Source of the DNA: Planococcus halocryophilus
Lineage (GTDB): Bacteria; Bacillota; Bacilli; Bacillales_A; Planococcaceae
Direction of reading: 5' to 3'
Assembly: GCF_001687585.2 (NCBI RefSeq)
Contig: NZ_CP016537.2
Span: 654,001-718,000 of the forward strand
DNA length: 64,000 bases
Below the pieces are notes generated by a model. That model did not search any database. It saw only the letters and a program-made list of their open reading frames with translations, and was not told the DNA's origin. A program made the position numbers and the translations under genes. This document shows, one piece after another, positions 23,192 to 31,676 of this stretch (positions are counted from its first letter, which is position 1; every line of letters starts with the position of its first letter).

Positions 23192-24214
23192 TTAAGCGTC
23201 TTCCATTATTTTTTTAACTTTTTCGTAAATGCTGTTGGGTCCTGGAATGACAAAGTCTTCAAGGACACCACTATAAGGGATAGGGACGTCTGGAATCGCG
23301 ATACGACTAATTGGCGCTTCCATTTCGAAAAAGGCTTCTTCAGCAACAATCGCCGAAACTTCTGCAGTCATTCCATAAGACAAGTAATCTTCATCGACCA
23401 CGAGAAGGCGATGCGTTTTCTTCACGGATTCGATGATGGTGTCTTTATCAATCGGTGCCAGTGACCGTAAATCGATCACTTCTGCCTCGATGCCTTCTTT
23501 TGAAAGACGTTTGGCCGCTTCTACTGCATAATGCGTCATCATTTGAATGCCGACGATGGTAATGTCTTTTCCTTCGCGGACCACTTTGGCTTTGTTTAAT
23601 GGCACCGTATAAGCTTCTTCGGGTACATGATCGACGGCGACGTCAAGTTGTTCCATCCATCCAAGTCCTTGAAGTGATTTATGGAACATGAAGACCACGG
23701 GGTTATCATCGCGAATGGCTGATACCATCATTCCCTTTAAATCATACGGATTGGACGGTGCCACGACTTTCATGCCTGGCATATGAGCGAAAGTTGCATA
23801 CAAAGTTTGCGAGTGTTGTCCTGCGTCACGGTAGCCGCCCCCAACCGCAGTCATCAAGACCATCGGCAGTTTAACGTTACCGCCAGACATGTATTGGATT
23901 TTGGCCATTTGATTGTAGATTTGGTCCATACAAACACCAAAAAAATCGACAAACATTAATTCTGTGATGGGCCGCATGCCTTCAGCTGCAGCTCCAATAG
24001 CCGCCCCGATAAAGGCTGTTTCAGAAATGGGTGTATCCAGAACGCGTTCAGGACCAAATTTTTCTATCAATCCTTGTGTCGAACCAAAGATGCCTCCGTA
24101 CTTACCGATATCTTCTCCTAATACAAAAACAGTCAGATCATTTTCCATTTCTTGCGAGATTGCTTCAGCCATCGCTTTGTTCCCGGTTAACATTCTTTTT
24201 TTCGCTGTTTCCAC
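23192..24214 (-). CDS. 2-oxoacid (pyruvate/acetoin) dehydrogenase E1 beta subunit
   Basis: This 340-residue E1-beta has a transketolase-like pyrimidine-binding domain (about 10-180, with GKYGGIFGSTQGL, DTPISETAF and TAVGGGYRDAGQHSQ) and a C-terminal transketolase domain (DITIVGIQMMTHYAVEAAKRL, VIDLRSLAPID, LLVVDEDY). It pairs with E1-alpha to decarboxylate a 2-oxo acid or cleave acetoin using thiamine diphosphate. The GTG start at 24214 follows AAAGGAG. It lies 23 bp after E1-alpha and 22 bp before the lipoyl protein, a compact operon. Acetoin versus pyruvate specificity cannot be settled from sequence alone; the small operon without E3 is more like acetoin or TPP-dependent accessory complexes. 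Confidence 0.92.
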   Translation of the reverse strand: METAKKRMLTGNKAMAEAISQEMENDLTVFVLGEDIGKYGGIFGSTQGLIEKFGPERVLDTPISETAFIGAAIGAAAEGMRPITELMFVDFFGVCMDQIYNQMAKIQYMSGGNVKLPMVLMTAVGGGYRDAGQHSQTLYATFAHMPGMKVVAPSNPYDLKGMMVSAIRDDNPVVFMFHKSLQGLGWMEQLDVAVDHVPEEAYTVPLNKAKVVREGKDITIVGIQMMTHYAVEAAKRLSKEGIEAEVIDLRSLAPIDKDTIIESVKKTHRLLVVDEDYLSYGMTAEVSAIVAEEAFFEMEAPISRIAIPDVPIPYSGVLEDFVIPGPNSIYEKVKKIMEDA

Positions 24215-24237
24215 ACTAAATCGGCTCCTTTCTATTT

Positions 24238-25251
24238 TTATGAATTAAAGACGTCTTCTAATGCGGCTTCTGGTTGAGGATAACTGCTGTCTCTCGCGAA
24301 TTGGTAGGCTTCATCAACTTGCTGTTTAGCGCGTGTTTCCATTTCTTCAAGATCAGCATCGCTAACATTTTCAGCTTCCGAAAGCATCATTTTTAATTTT
24401 GTAATTGGGTCGAGTTGACGAAGTCCGGGAACTTCCGTTTCATCCCGGTACAATTCCGGGTCGCCTTGGAAATGACCTAAATAGCGATAAGTTTCGATTT
24501 CGATAATGGTAGGACCTTGACCACTGCGGGCTCTTGCAACGGCTTGTTCAGATGCTTTATACATCGCAATAGGGTCGTTGTCTTTAACATAAGCTCCAGC
24601 AATTCCGTACGCGGAAGCTCGTAAATCATTGGATGCGACAGAAGTGGATGCTTTTTTAGACACAGAAATGCCGTATGAATTATCTTCCACGACAACAATC
24701 AGTGGTAAATTCCATACAGCTGCAAGGTTAAGAGATTCATGAAAAGAGCCGGCGTTTGCAGCACCTTCTCCAATGAAGGCAACGGCAACTGAGTCTTTTC
24801 CTTTCATTTTGCTGGTCATGGCGGCTCCAACTGCATGAGGAATACCCGCACCGACAATTCCGCCACACGAGAACTTCACTGCTGGATCAAACAAATGCAT
24901 ATGTCCGCCTTTGCCTTTGCCAAGTCCTGTTTCTTTTCCGAAAATTTCAGCGGTCATTTTCTTTAAATCCACACCCTTGGCAATGGCGTGATGATGCGGT
25001 CGGTGGGGAGCCGTGACGGTGTCTTCTTTTGTTAAATGAACACACATGCCAACTGCAGCGGGTTCTTGACCTGTAGCTAAATGCATTTCACCAGGCACTG
25101 TACCCGCGCCAATATTAAATACTGGCGTTTTTCCTTCCATGTACACTTCCGCCATTTGGTCTTCGTAATAGCGAATCTTCACCATCTGTTCATACATCCA
25201 TTTGAGCAGTTCTAACGATACTGCAGGTTTCTTTTCTTCGAAAATCGTCAC
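24238..25251 (-). CDS. 2-oxoacid (pyruvate/acetoin) dehydrogenase E1 alpha subunit
   Basis: This E1-alpha of about 337 residues carries the thiamine diphosphate motif GEGAANAGSFHESLN...VVEDN and the HHHAIAKG / KGKGGHMHLFD segments typical of AcoA/PdhA. The GTG start at 25251 is chosen because AAAGGAGG lies about 7 bp upstream; a longer in-frame start at 25290 would put the ribosome site inside the gene. It is the first gene of the minus-strand operon. The upstream gap to 25503 is about 250 bp and contains the divergent promoter region. Confidence 0.92.
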   Translation of the reverse strand: MTIFEEKKPAVSLELLKWMYEQMVKIRYYEDQMAEVYMEGKTPVFNIGAGTVPGEMHLATGQEPAAVGMCVHLTKEDTVTAPHRPHHHAIAKGVDLKKMTAEIFGKETGLGKGKGGHMHLFDPAVKFSCGGIVGAGIPHAVGAAMTSKMKGKDSVAVAFIGEGAANAGSFHESLNLAAVWNLPLIVVVEDNSYGISVSKKASTSVASNDLRASAYGIAGAYVKDNDPIAMYKASEQAVARARSGQGPTIIEIETYRYLGHFQGDPELYRDETEVPGLRQLDPITKLKMMLSEAENVSDADLEEMETRAKQQVDEAYQFARDSSYPQPEAALEDVFNS

Positions 25252-25502
25252 TACTTTTCCTCCTTTCGAATGCGTAACATCCAATGGCATATAGTAAGTT
25301 GGCTAAACATCTTCATGATAACATCTTTTTCTTAATTATGTAAATATTCAGATTATTAATAGGTATTCCAGGAAATAAAAAGGTAACAAAGATAGCGGAA
25401 ATTTTGGGTCTTAATAATTTTGCTGATCTACATGAGTTGGCCCTATGCTATGATGAAAGTACTTGTATAATATATCCATTTAGTAGAGGAAGGAAATCAG
25501 CT

Positions 25503-26024
25503 ATGGATTTTAAAACGAGAATTATAGAAACAGTTTTGGCAACTGAAATAGAAGTAAATAAAATAATAAAAGAGTATGAAATAACAATTGGAAATCAAAA
25601 AGATGTAATAAATCGACAAGAAGAAAAACTCCAAGAGCTTAAAGAAAAGTTGAAAAAGAGTGAGGAGGAAAAGTTACAACTTCAAGTTCATTTAGATTTA
25701 GAAATACAAAAAAATAAACCTACTTATGAAACTGCAAAATCTGTAATAAAGGAAAAACCGAAAACTGAAACGGTGAAGTTTGTTGTACCTAAACGACTCA
25801 AAGAGGACGAATGGGAAGAGACCTTGTTACAAGTGAGAAAAGATTTATCAGCGGCCGATGAAAAGAAAAAGCGTGAAAAGACATACTATAATAGCTCCTC
25901 AATTGAAAGTGAGTCTGTTTCAACTGACCTAACAGCATTAAACGATTTATCTAAGCCTTCTATTTATCGATATAAAGTCAATATTATCGAAGATACTGTA
26001 CTTGAAACATTCATAAAAAAATAA
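25503..26024 (+). CDS. Coiled-coil protein of unknown function
   Basis: I do not recognise this protein of about 173 residues. Residues 15-75 form a highly charged coiled coil (NRQEEKLQELKEKLKKSEEE). The rest is polar, with a serine-rich stretch near 135 and a short beta-like C-terminus (YRYKVNIIEDTVLE). ATG at 25503 follows AGGAAGG. A longer frame from 25404 has no ribosome site. Its stop codon overlaps the next start by one base, so the two genes are translationally coupled. The pair is AT-rich relative to the flanking operons, suggesting acquired DNA. Confidence 0.7.
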   Translation: MDFKTRIIETVLATEIEVNKIIKEYEITIGNQKDVINRQEEKLQELKEKLKKSEEEKLQLQVHLDLEIQKNKPTYETAKSVIKEKPKTETVKFVVPKRLKEDEWEETLLQVRKDLSAADEKKKREKTYYNSSSIESESVSTDLTALNDLSKPSIYRYKVNIIEDTVLETFIKK

Positions 26025-26335
26025 TGGGTACGAAACTATCTTCATCTTATACTCCGCTTGCAGATCCTTTATTCAGCGAACAAAGTGATTTAAATAAGAT
26101 GGGCTATCGAATTACAGGATCTACAAGAAAGGAACGGTGGGAAACGCTTAAAAAAGCAATTCCTGTAATGGGACTGAGAAAAATAGTTACTATTATCAGT
26201 GCGAATGTGAGGATAAAGAAGAAGCAGAAAAGCAGTGATCAACAATCCCACTATGCTATAACAGAATGGGAATACGATTTAAGTCAACTTAAGGAAAAGT
26301 ATTTTCATGGTGAATTTAAATGGCCTAATACGTAA
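26024..26335 (+). CDS. Hypothetical protein coupled to the coiled-coil gene
   Basis: This 103-residue basic protein has no signal or membrane segment. The central part GSTRKERWETLKKAIPVMGL then RKIVTIISANVRIKKKQKS looks like two helices with a helix-turn-helix feel, followed by AITEWEYDLSQLKEKY. Its start overlaps the preceding stop by one base, supporting a two-gene operon. I cannot assign a function. Confidence 0.65.
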   Translation: MGTKLSSSYTPLADPLFSEQSDLNKMGYRITGSTRKERWETLKKAIPVMGLRKIVTIISANVRIKKKQKSSDQQSHYAITEWEYDLSQLKEKYFHGEFKWPNT

Positions 26336-26365
26336 TACCTTTAACCCAGTCCTGAGAGTATTAAA

Positions 26366-26422
26366 TCTTGTCCCTGTATAAGAAAAAATCTAAACGATTC
26401 TGACTATACAGCACGATTTTTA
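26366..26422 (+). repeat. Interspersed terminator repeat, partial copy (left end)
   Basis: CTTGTCCCTGTATAAGAAAA followed by ATCTAAACGATTCTGACTAT matches the left half of the repeat of the 3.7-12 kb zone. The conserved hairpin is replaced by an unrelated terminator at 26453. It lies about 30 bp after the orphan gene pair, again a 3' flank. Confidence 0.6.
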
Positions 26423-26452
26423 CTCCGAATTTAAAAAAATATCACCCCCACC

Positions 26453-26488
26453 AAAAGCAGCTCCGCGTAACAGAGGAGCTGCTTTTTC
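26453..26488. terminator. Terminator before the amidohydrolase operon
   Basis: AAAAGCAGCTCC / GGAGCTGCTTTTT stem. It closes the orphan gene pair upstream. Confidence 0.85.
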
Positions 26489-26609
26489 ATTGAATTTATA
26501 TTCAGAACAATCAAAATTAAAGTAGCGCTTAATAAGTAGAATAGTGTACAATCTTTATTAACGGAATGATTAAGGTTTATTTCCTTAAATAGAAAAGCAG
26601 GTGACAGTG

Positions 26610-27785
26610 TTGAAAAAGCAAACACAAGAGTTGTTTAGAGAGATTCGCGCATTTAGACGGGATCTTCATGAGAACCCTGAATTGAGTGGCGAAGAAACGG
26701 AAACTTCTCGAAAAATACAAGCGAAACTTGATGAATATGGCATCCCATATTCTACGGGATATGCAAAAACAGGTGTCCTGGGTGTGATTAAAGGCGGCAA
26801 GCCGGGAAAAACAGTTGGGTTGCGTGCTGATATCGATGCCTTACCGATTTTAGAAAAAGCGGATGTGCCGTTCAAGTCTAAAGTCGATGGCAAAATGCAC
26901 GCATGCGGTCATGATGCGCATACGGCAATGTTGCTCGGAGTCGGAAAATTATTGCAAGACCAGAAAGCCGATATTGCTGGAACCGTGTTACTAATTTTTC
27001 AGCCAGCTGAAGAAAATGCACCGACGGGTGGTTCGGAGCAAATGATGGCAGATGGTGTTTTTGATACGTACCAACCGGACGTTTTAATCGCACAACATGT
27101 TTGGCCAGGTCTTCCGGCTGGGCAAGTTGGTGTCATAGACGGAGCCATCATGGGGAATTCTGACCGATTCCATGTGACGATCTACGGAGCGGGCGGACAC
27201 GCATCGATGCCTCATCAAACCGTCGATGCGATTATTATCGCAAACCAAGTAATGTCTGCGATCCAAACGATTGTTAGCCGGAATGCGAACCCGATGGACT
27301 CAGGCGTGATCACGATTGGGAAAATCACAGGGGGCTATCGTTACAATGTTGTAGCGGACACGGTAGTGCTTGAAGGGACAATTCGCTCTCTTTCAGACGA
27401 CACCAAGAAATTATTAAAAAAACGTTTCCATGAAGTGGTTCAAGGAGCCGCGGAAATGATGGGCGGTTCGTGTGAAATCGACTATTCGGATGGCTACCCG
27501 GCAACGATCAATACAAAACGTTGGGCTGAAGTGGTCCGGAAGTCGGCAAAACACCAATTAGGCGATGGCGGCACACCAGAAGTGATCGGCAGTATGGCCG
27601 GAGAAGATTTTGGCCGTTTCTTGAAAAAGTACGAAGGGGTTTATTACTGGTTAGGCACTTCGGTCGGAGAACATCAAAAACCGCTTCACGACCCTGGCTT
27701 TATGATCGATGAACAAGCTTTGTCGATTGGGACAGAGTTGATGACCCAAGCAGCGCTTGATGTGCTAACCGAATTGAATAAATAG
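26610..27785 (+). CDS. M20 family amidohydrolase (N-acyl amino acid hydrolase type)
   Basis: This zinc-dependent M20D amidohydrolase of about 391 residues is of the HipO/YxeP type, which removes acyl groups from amino acids. Metal and catalytic motifs are present: GLRADIDALPI, MHACGHDAHTAML, QPAEENAPTGG, and the later GSMAGEDFGRF and DPGFMIDE. TTG at 26610 is chosen because AGGTGA (26599-26604) gives proper spacing; GTG codons at 26601 and 26607 are in frame but too close. It is the first gene of a five-gene operon, 11 bp before the AbgA-like gene. Confidence 0.9.
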   Translation: MKKQTQELFREIRAFRRDLHENPELSGEETETSRKIQAKLDEYGIPYSTGYAKTGVLGVIKGGKPGKTVGLRADIDALPILEKADVPFKSKVDGKMHACGHDAHTAMLLGVGKLLQDQKADIAGTVLLIFQPAEENAPTGGSEQMMADGVFDTYQPDVLIAQHVWPGLPAGQVGVIDGAIMGNSDRFHVTIYGAGGHASMPHQTVDAIIIANQVMSAIQTIVSRNANPMDSGVITIGKITGGYRYNVVADTVVLEGTIRSLSDDTKKLLKKRFHEVVQGAAEMMGGSCEIDYSDGYPATINTKRWAEVVRKSAKHQLGDGGTPEVIGSMAGEDFGRFLKKYEGVYYWLGTSVGEHQKPLHDPGFMIDEQALSIGTELMTQAALDVLTELNK

Positions 27786-27796
27786 GAGGAACAGAA

Positions 27797-29113
27797 ATGG
27801 CAAATTCCATTAAACAATTTATGGAAGAGATTGAGCCGTATGTGATTGAACAACGACGCAAACGACATCAGTATCCTGAAATCGGTTTTGCGGAATATGT
27901 AACCACTTATGAGTTGAGCGAACAATTAGCAGGAAAAGGATTTTCACTTTTTTATGGAACGGACTTTTTAACAAGCGCAGAGCGCATGGGTGTACCGTGT
28001 GATCCAATGCTCGCGGAAAATGAACAGCGGGCGCTCCAAAAAGGCGTGCCACCTGAGTTTCTTGAAAAGATGAAAGGCGGACATACTGGATTTGCAGCCG
28101 TACTCGATACGGGGCGACCGGGACTGAACTTTGCTTATCGTTTTGATATTGATGCATTGCCAATTCAAGAAGCAGATTGTGCTGACCATGTGCCAGCACA
28201 ACTGGAGTTTCGTTCTCAAATTGCGGGAATGATGCATGCTTGCGGGCACGATGGTCATGCGGCAATTGGTCTCGGACTCGCAAAATATTTATCGGAGAGA
28301 AAAGACAACTTAAGCGGCACATATACGATTTTGTTCCAGCCTGCAGAAGAAGGTGGACGCGGTGCAAAAGCGATTGTCGATAAAGGTTGGCTTGATCACA
28401 TTGATTATTTTATGAGCGGCCATGTCGGTATTCACAATTTACCAGCAGGAACAGTCGCTGCGACCACATCAAAATTTTTGGCCAGTTCCAAAATCAATGC
28501 GAAATTCATTGGTAAGTCGGCGCATTCTGGATTAGAACCGAATGAAGGACGCAACGCTTTATTAGCTGCAGCATCTGCTGCATTACATCTACATAGCATT
28601 GCAAACCATAAAGATGGAATTACCCGTATCAATGTCGGCACGTTGCATGCTGGAGCCGGGCGCAATGTCATTGCAGACAAAGCGTTAATGGAAATTGAGA
28701 CGCGCGGTGAGACCAATAATTTGGATGCTTACATGAAAGAAAATGCAACGCGTATTTTACAGGCGAGTGCTGCATTATACGATGTCGAGCTGGAACTAGA
28801 ACACATGGGAAGGTCGGTTTCGACAGCTGCGGATCACAATTTTGCTAAAGTCGTAGAAAAAGCATGTGCATCGTCAACAAGCTTGAAGATTGTTCCGCAT
28901 TTGGAAGTGGGAGCTTCAGAAGATGTTACGTATATGATTGAGCGCGTCCGTGAACAAGGCGGAAAAGCGACATTTATGATTTTTGCAAGTCCGTTACCTG
29001 CAGGTCATCATCATCCTTGTTTTGATTATGAAGAACAGGCGTTGCTTGCTGGATTGGAAACGCTAATACGTACAACGGATTATTTGCTAAAGGAGGACGG
29101 ATTACGTGAATAG
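27797..29113 (+). CDS. AbgA-like M20 amidohydrolase
   Basis: This 438-residue M20 family enzyme most resembles the A subunit of p-aminobenzoyl-glutamate hydrolase (AbgA, about 436 residues). Hallmarks are HQYPEIGFAEY near the N-terminus, NFAYRFDIDALPI, MMHACGHDGHAA, LFQPAEEGGRGAKA, SAHSGLEPNEGRNALLAA and PAGHHHPCFDYEEQAL. GGAGG precedes the ATG. AbgA normally partners AbgB to split p-aminobenzoyl-glutamate; the M20 gene just upstream may be that partner. The AbgT-type transporter at the operon end supports such a substrate. Overlaps the next gene by 8 bp. Confidence 0.88.
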   Translation: MANSIKQFMEEIEPYVIEQRRKRHQYPEIGFAEYVTTYELSEQLAGKGFSLFYGTDFLTSAERMGVPCDPMLAENEQRALQKGVPPEFLEKMKGGHTGFAAVLDTGRPGLNFAYRFDIDALPIQEADCADHVPAQLEFRSQIAGMMHACGHDGHAAIGLGLAKYLSERKDNLSGTYTILFQPAEEGGRGAKAIVDKGWLDHIDYFMSGHVGIHNLPAGTVAATTSKFLASSKINAKFIGKSAHSGLEPNEGRNALLAAASAALHLHSIANHKDGITRINVGTLHAGAGRNVIADKALMEIETRGETNNLDAYMKENATRILQASAALYDVELELEHMGRSVSTAADHNFAKVVEKACASSTSLKIVPHLEVGASEDVTYMIERVREQGGKATFMIFASPLPAGHHHPCFDYEEQALLAGLETLIRTTDYLLKEDGLRE

Positions 29114-30344
29114 CTGGCTAATTGAACATTTACAACGGATGAATATGACTAATGCATTGGTTAGACCGGAAGGATTTACGCGAGAAGGCTATACATCGGA
29201 AGAAACAAGCGCGATGGAAGTTTTTAAAGACATTGCGAAAGAGCTAGGCTTGGCTGTGGAAGTAGACGCGGCAGGAAATATCATCGCGCGTTGGGAAGTT
29301 CCAGGCGGCGAAAATGCGGCGGTAGCTACAGGTTCTCATCTTGATACGGTGCCAAACGGTGGCGCATTTGACGGAGGAGCGGGCGTTGTATGTGGCCTGG
29401 GCGCAGTTAAATTGTTGAAAGAAGCCGATTTTAAACCAAAGCGGCCGATTGAAGTGATTTGTTTTCGTTCGGAAGAATCCTCGCGATTCGGCGTATCGAC
29501 AATTGGCAGTAAAGCGATGAGTGGATTATTGGATTCTTCTATTGGAACGCTTGTCGATCAACACGGCACGACGCTTGCAGAAGCGGTTAAAAGCCAAGGC
29601 TTTAACTGGGATGATTTGACCAAAGCAAAACGCTCGAAAGAAGAGCTAAAAAGCTTTGTTGAACTACATATTGAACAAGGCATGCATATAAACGAACATG
29701 AAAAAAATTACGGTATCGTCAAAGGCGTTGCTTGTCCGATTCGCTTAGCCGTTACGTTTAGCGGCAAAGCAGGACATACGGGCACGACGCCGATGGATCG
29801 CAGACAAGACGCTTTAGCAGCAGCGGCTCCTTTTATTTCATTTGTTCAAGATACAGCTCTTCAACTAAATGATGTATACGAGAAACCATTAGTAGCGACA
29901 GTTAGTACATTAACGTCTTCGCCAAACTCGATGAATGTGATTCCGCAAACTGTTATTGCCGGAGTCGATATTCGCAGCGTTGATGATGGGTTGAAAACGA
30001 AAATGGCTGACGCGATACGGAGCGAATTAGAACGTATTGAACAAGCGACAGGCGTATCCATCTCCATCGAAGTGTTGGTCGATAATCCATCTGTTTTGCT
30101 TGATGAAAATATAGCCCAGCAGTTAGTTGATGCTGGCAACCAAGAAGCTTACTTGGCACATCATATGGATAGCGGCGCGGGACACGATGTGATGAATATG
30201 GCACAAGTATGGCCGAGCGGATTGCTGTTTATACCTTGCAAAGGCGGCTTGAGTCATCATCCAGATGAATATGCAGCAGCTGAAGATTTGAAGATGGGTT
30301 CAGAGCTTTTAGCCCGTTATTTGATGGAGGCAACGGCGCTATGA
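29106..30344 (+). CDS. Zn-dependent hydrolase of the N-carbamoyl-amino acid hydrolase family (HyuC/AllC)
   Basis: This 412-residue enzyme of the M20 carbamoylase/ureidoglycolate-type group cleaves N-carbamoyl or related amide bonds. Motifs are ATGSHLDTVPNGGAFDGGAG, CFRSEESSRFG, ELHIEQGMHI, GKAGHTGTTPM, MDSGAGHDVMNMA and the C-terminal CKGGLSHHPDEY. GTG at 29106 is preceded by AAAGGAGG and overlaps the preceding gene by 8 bp; its stop overlaps the next start (ATGA). Confidence 0.9.
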   Translation: MNSWLIEHLQRMNMTNALVRPEGFTREGYTSEETSAMEVFKDIAKELGLAVEVDAAGNIIARWEVPGGENAAVATGSHLDTVPNGGAFDGGAGVVCGLGAVKLLKEADFKPKRPIEVICFRSEESSRFGVSTIGSKAMSGLLDSSIGTLVDQHGTTLAEAVKSQGFNWDDLTKAKRSKEELKSFVELHIEQGMHINEHEKNYGIVKGVACPIRLAVTFSGKAGHTGTTPMDRRQDALAAAAPFISFVQDTALQLNDVYEKPLVATVSTLTSSPNSMNVIPQTVIAGVDIRSVDDGLKTKMADAIRSELERIEQATGVSISIEVLVDNPSVLLDENIAQQLVDAGNQEAYLAHHMDSGAGHDVMNMAQVWPSGLLFIPCKGGLSHHPDEYAAAEDLKMGSELLARYLMEATAL

Positions 30345-31660
30345 CAGAAATCGTGAAAGTCGGGTTAATCGGGCCAAAAGATTCGGTTAATGAAACGATG
30401 AAAGCGGCCGGCAGTTTAGACGGCATCGAATTGATTCCGTTCATTTACCAGCAGACTGAAGAAACAAAAGAGATTATTAATGAAAATTCAGCACGTATTG
30501 GACATTGGCTTTTTTCAGGTCCTGCGCCTTATCATTTCGCATTAAAAGAAAAGGTAATTGATGCCGACCACGCGGATTATATTTTGCTGCATGGGTCGAG
30601 TTTACTCGGGACAATGCTGGATGCGATTATGCAAGAAGGTGTGGTTTTGTCGAGCATTAGCCTCGATTCGGTTCCACGTCAAGAAGTATTGAAAATGCTG
30701 AAAGACTTTGATTTGGAAAAGGTGAAAATTCATACGGCTCCAGAACTCGGCTATATTCCTGCCGAAGAGTTGGTCAATTATCACGAGGCACTTTATCGTT
30801 CAGGTGAAATACAGGCAGCGCTAACTTGTGTCCACAGTACGTATAATGCCTTAAAAGAAAGAGGCGTGCCAGTTTACCGGGTCAGCGTATCGGAACTGGC
30901 AGCGCATCGAGCCATTTCAGTTATTAAAGAAAGAAGCTTGTCGGATCTTTACCGGATGAAGCAATTGGCGATGATCGGCATCGAAATCATGTACCCAAGC
31001 CAAGCGCAACAACGCAAGACGCCTTTCAAAATAGAACGGCAAGAGCTCGCCACCAATCGCGTGCTCATCGATTTTGCTGAAGAAGTGAAAGGCTCGAAAG
31101 TGAGTATGGGGAATGGGATTTATTTCATCTATACAACACGAGGTGAACTAGAGCTATACGGCAAATTCCACCATTTGAAAGAGTTACAAGAAGAAATTTT
31201 TGCCAACAGCAATATGCACGTCCGCATTGGTGTTGGTTACGGCAGAACAGTCACGGACTCCGAACAAAACGTCAGATTGGCATTAGACTATACCCGAGAA
31301 AAAGAGAACGGTGTCGTTATCAATATTGACGAAGGCGGAAAAGTGACGGAGATCAATTCACTAGGAAACGAGCTCAGCTATAGCCGTCGCAGCAGTGAAG
31401 CAAAATGGCAAGAAGCACTAAAAGACGCAGCGATTAGTCAAACCGTTGTCGCACGTATTGAATCGCTATCTCGCCATTACGCAAAAGAAGAAATCACCGC
31501 ACTGGAATTATCACAGTGGATGAACAGCACCGAACGCAATGCACGCAGAATTTTGACAGAACTTGAAAGTGTTGGCGTAGCAGAAGTTTCAGGAGAAGAA
31601 TCTGGCCGAAGAGGACGTCCGCGGAAATTATACCGTTTACTATTTGGTTCAGAGAACTAA
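30341..31660 (+). CDS. Probable transcriptional regulator within the amidohydrolase operon
   Basis: This 439-residue cytoplasmic protein has three parts. Residues 1-200 resemble a ligand-binding alpha/beta domain (VKVGLIGPKDSVNETMKAAG opening). About 230-345 form a degenerate nucleotidyl-cyclase/GGDEF-like fold (NMHVRIGVGYGRTVTDSEQN) without an active GGDEF. About 370-430 form a winged HTH (TALELSQWMNSTERNARRIL, ESGRRGRPRKLYRL). The layout suggests a repressor or activator sensing the operon's substrate. It overlaps the preceding stop by 4 bp and ends 16 bp before the transporter. I know no characterised member to name. Confidence 0.72.
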   Translation: MTEIVKVGLIGPKDSVNETMKAAGSLDGIELIPFIYQQTEETKEIINENSARIGHWLFSGPAPYHFALKEKVIDADHADYILLHGSSLLGTMLDAIMQEGVVLSSISLDSVPRQEVLKMLKDFDLEKVKIHTAPELGYIPAEELVNYHEALYRSGEIQAALTCVHSTYNALKERGVPVYRVSVSELAAHRAISVIKERSLSDLYRMKQLAMIGIEIMYPSQAQQRKTPFKIERQELATNRVLIDFAEEVKGSKVSMGNGIYFIYTTRGELELYGKFHHLKELQEEIFANSNMHVRIGVGYGRTVTDSEQNVRLALDYTREKENGVVINIDEGGKVTEINSLGNELSYSRRSSEAKWQEALKDAAISQTVVARIESLSRHYAKEEITALELSQWMNSTERNARRILTELESVGVAEVSGEESGRRGRPRKLYRLLFGSEN

Positions 31661-31676
31661 ACGAGGAGGAATGGGA

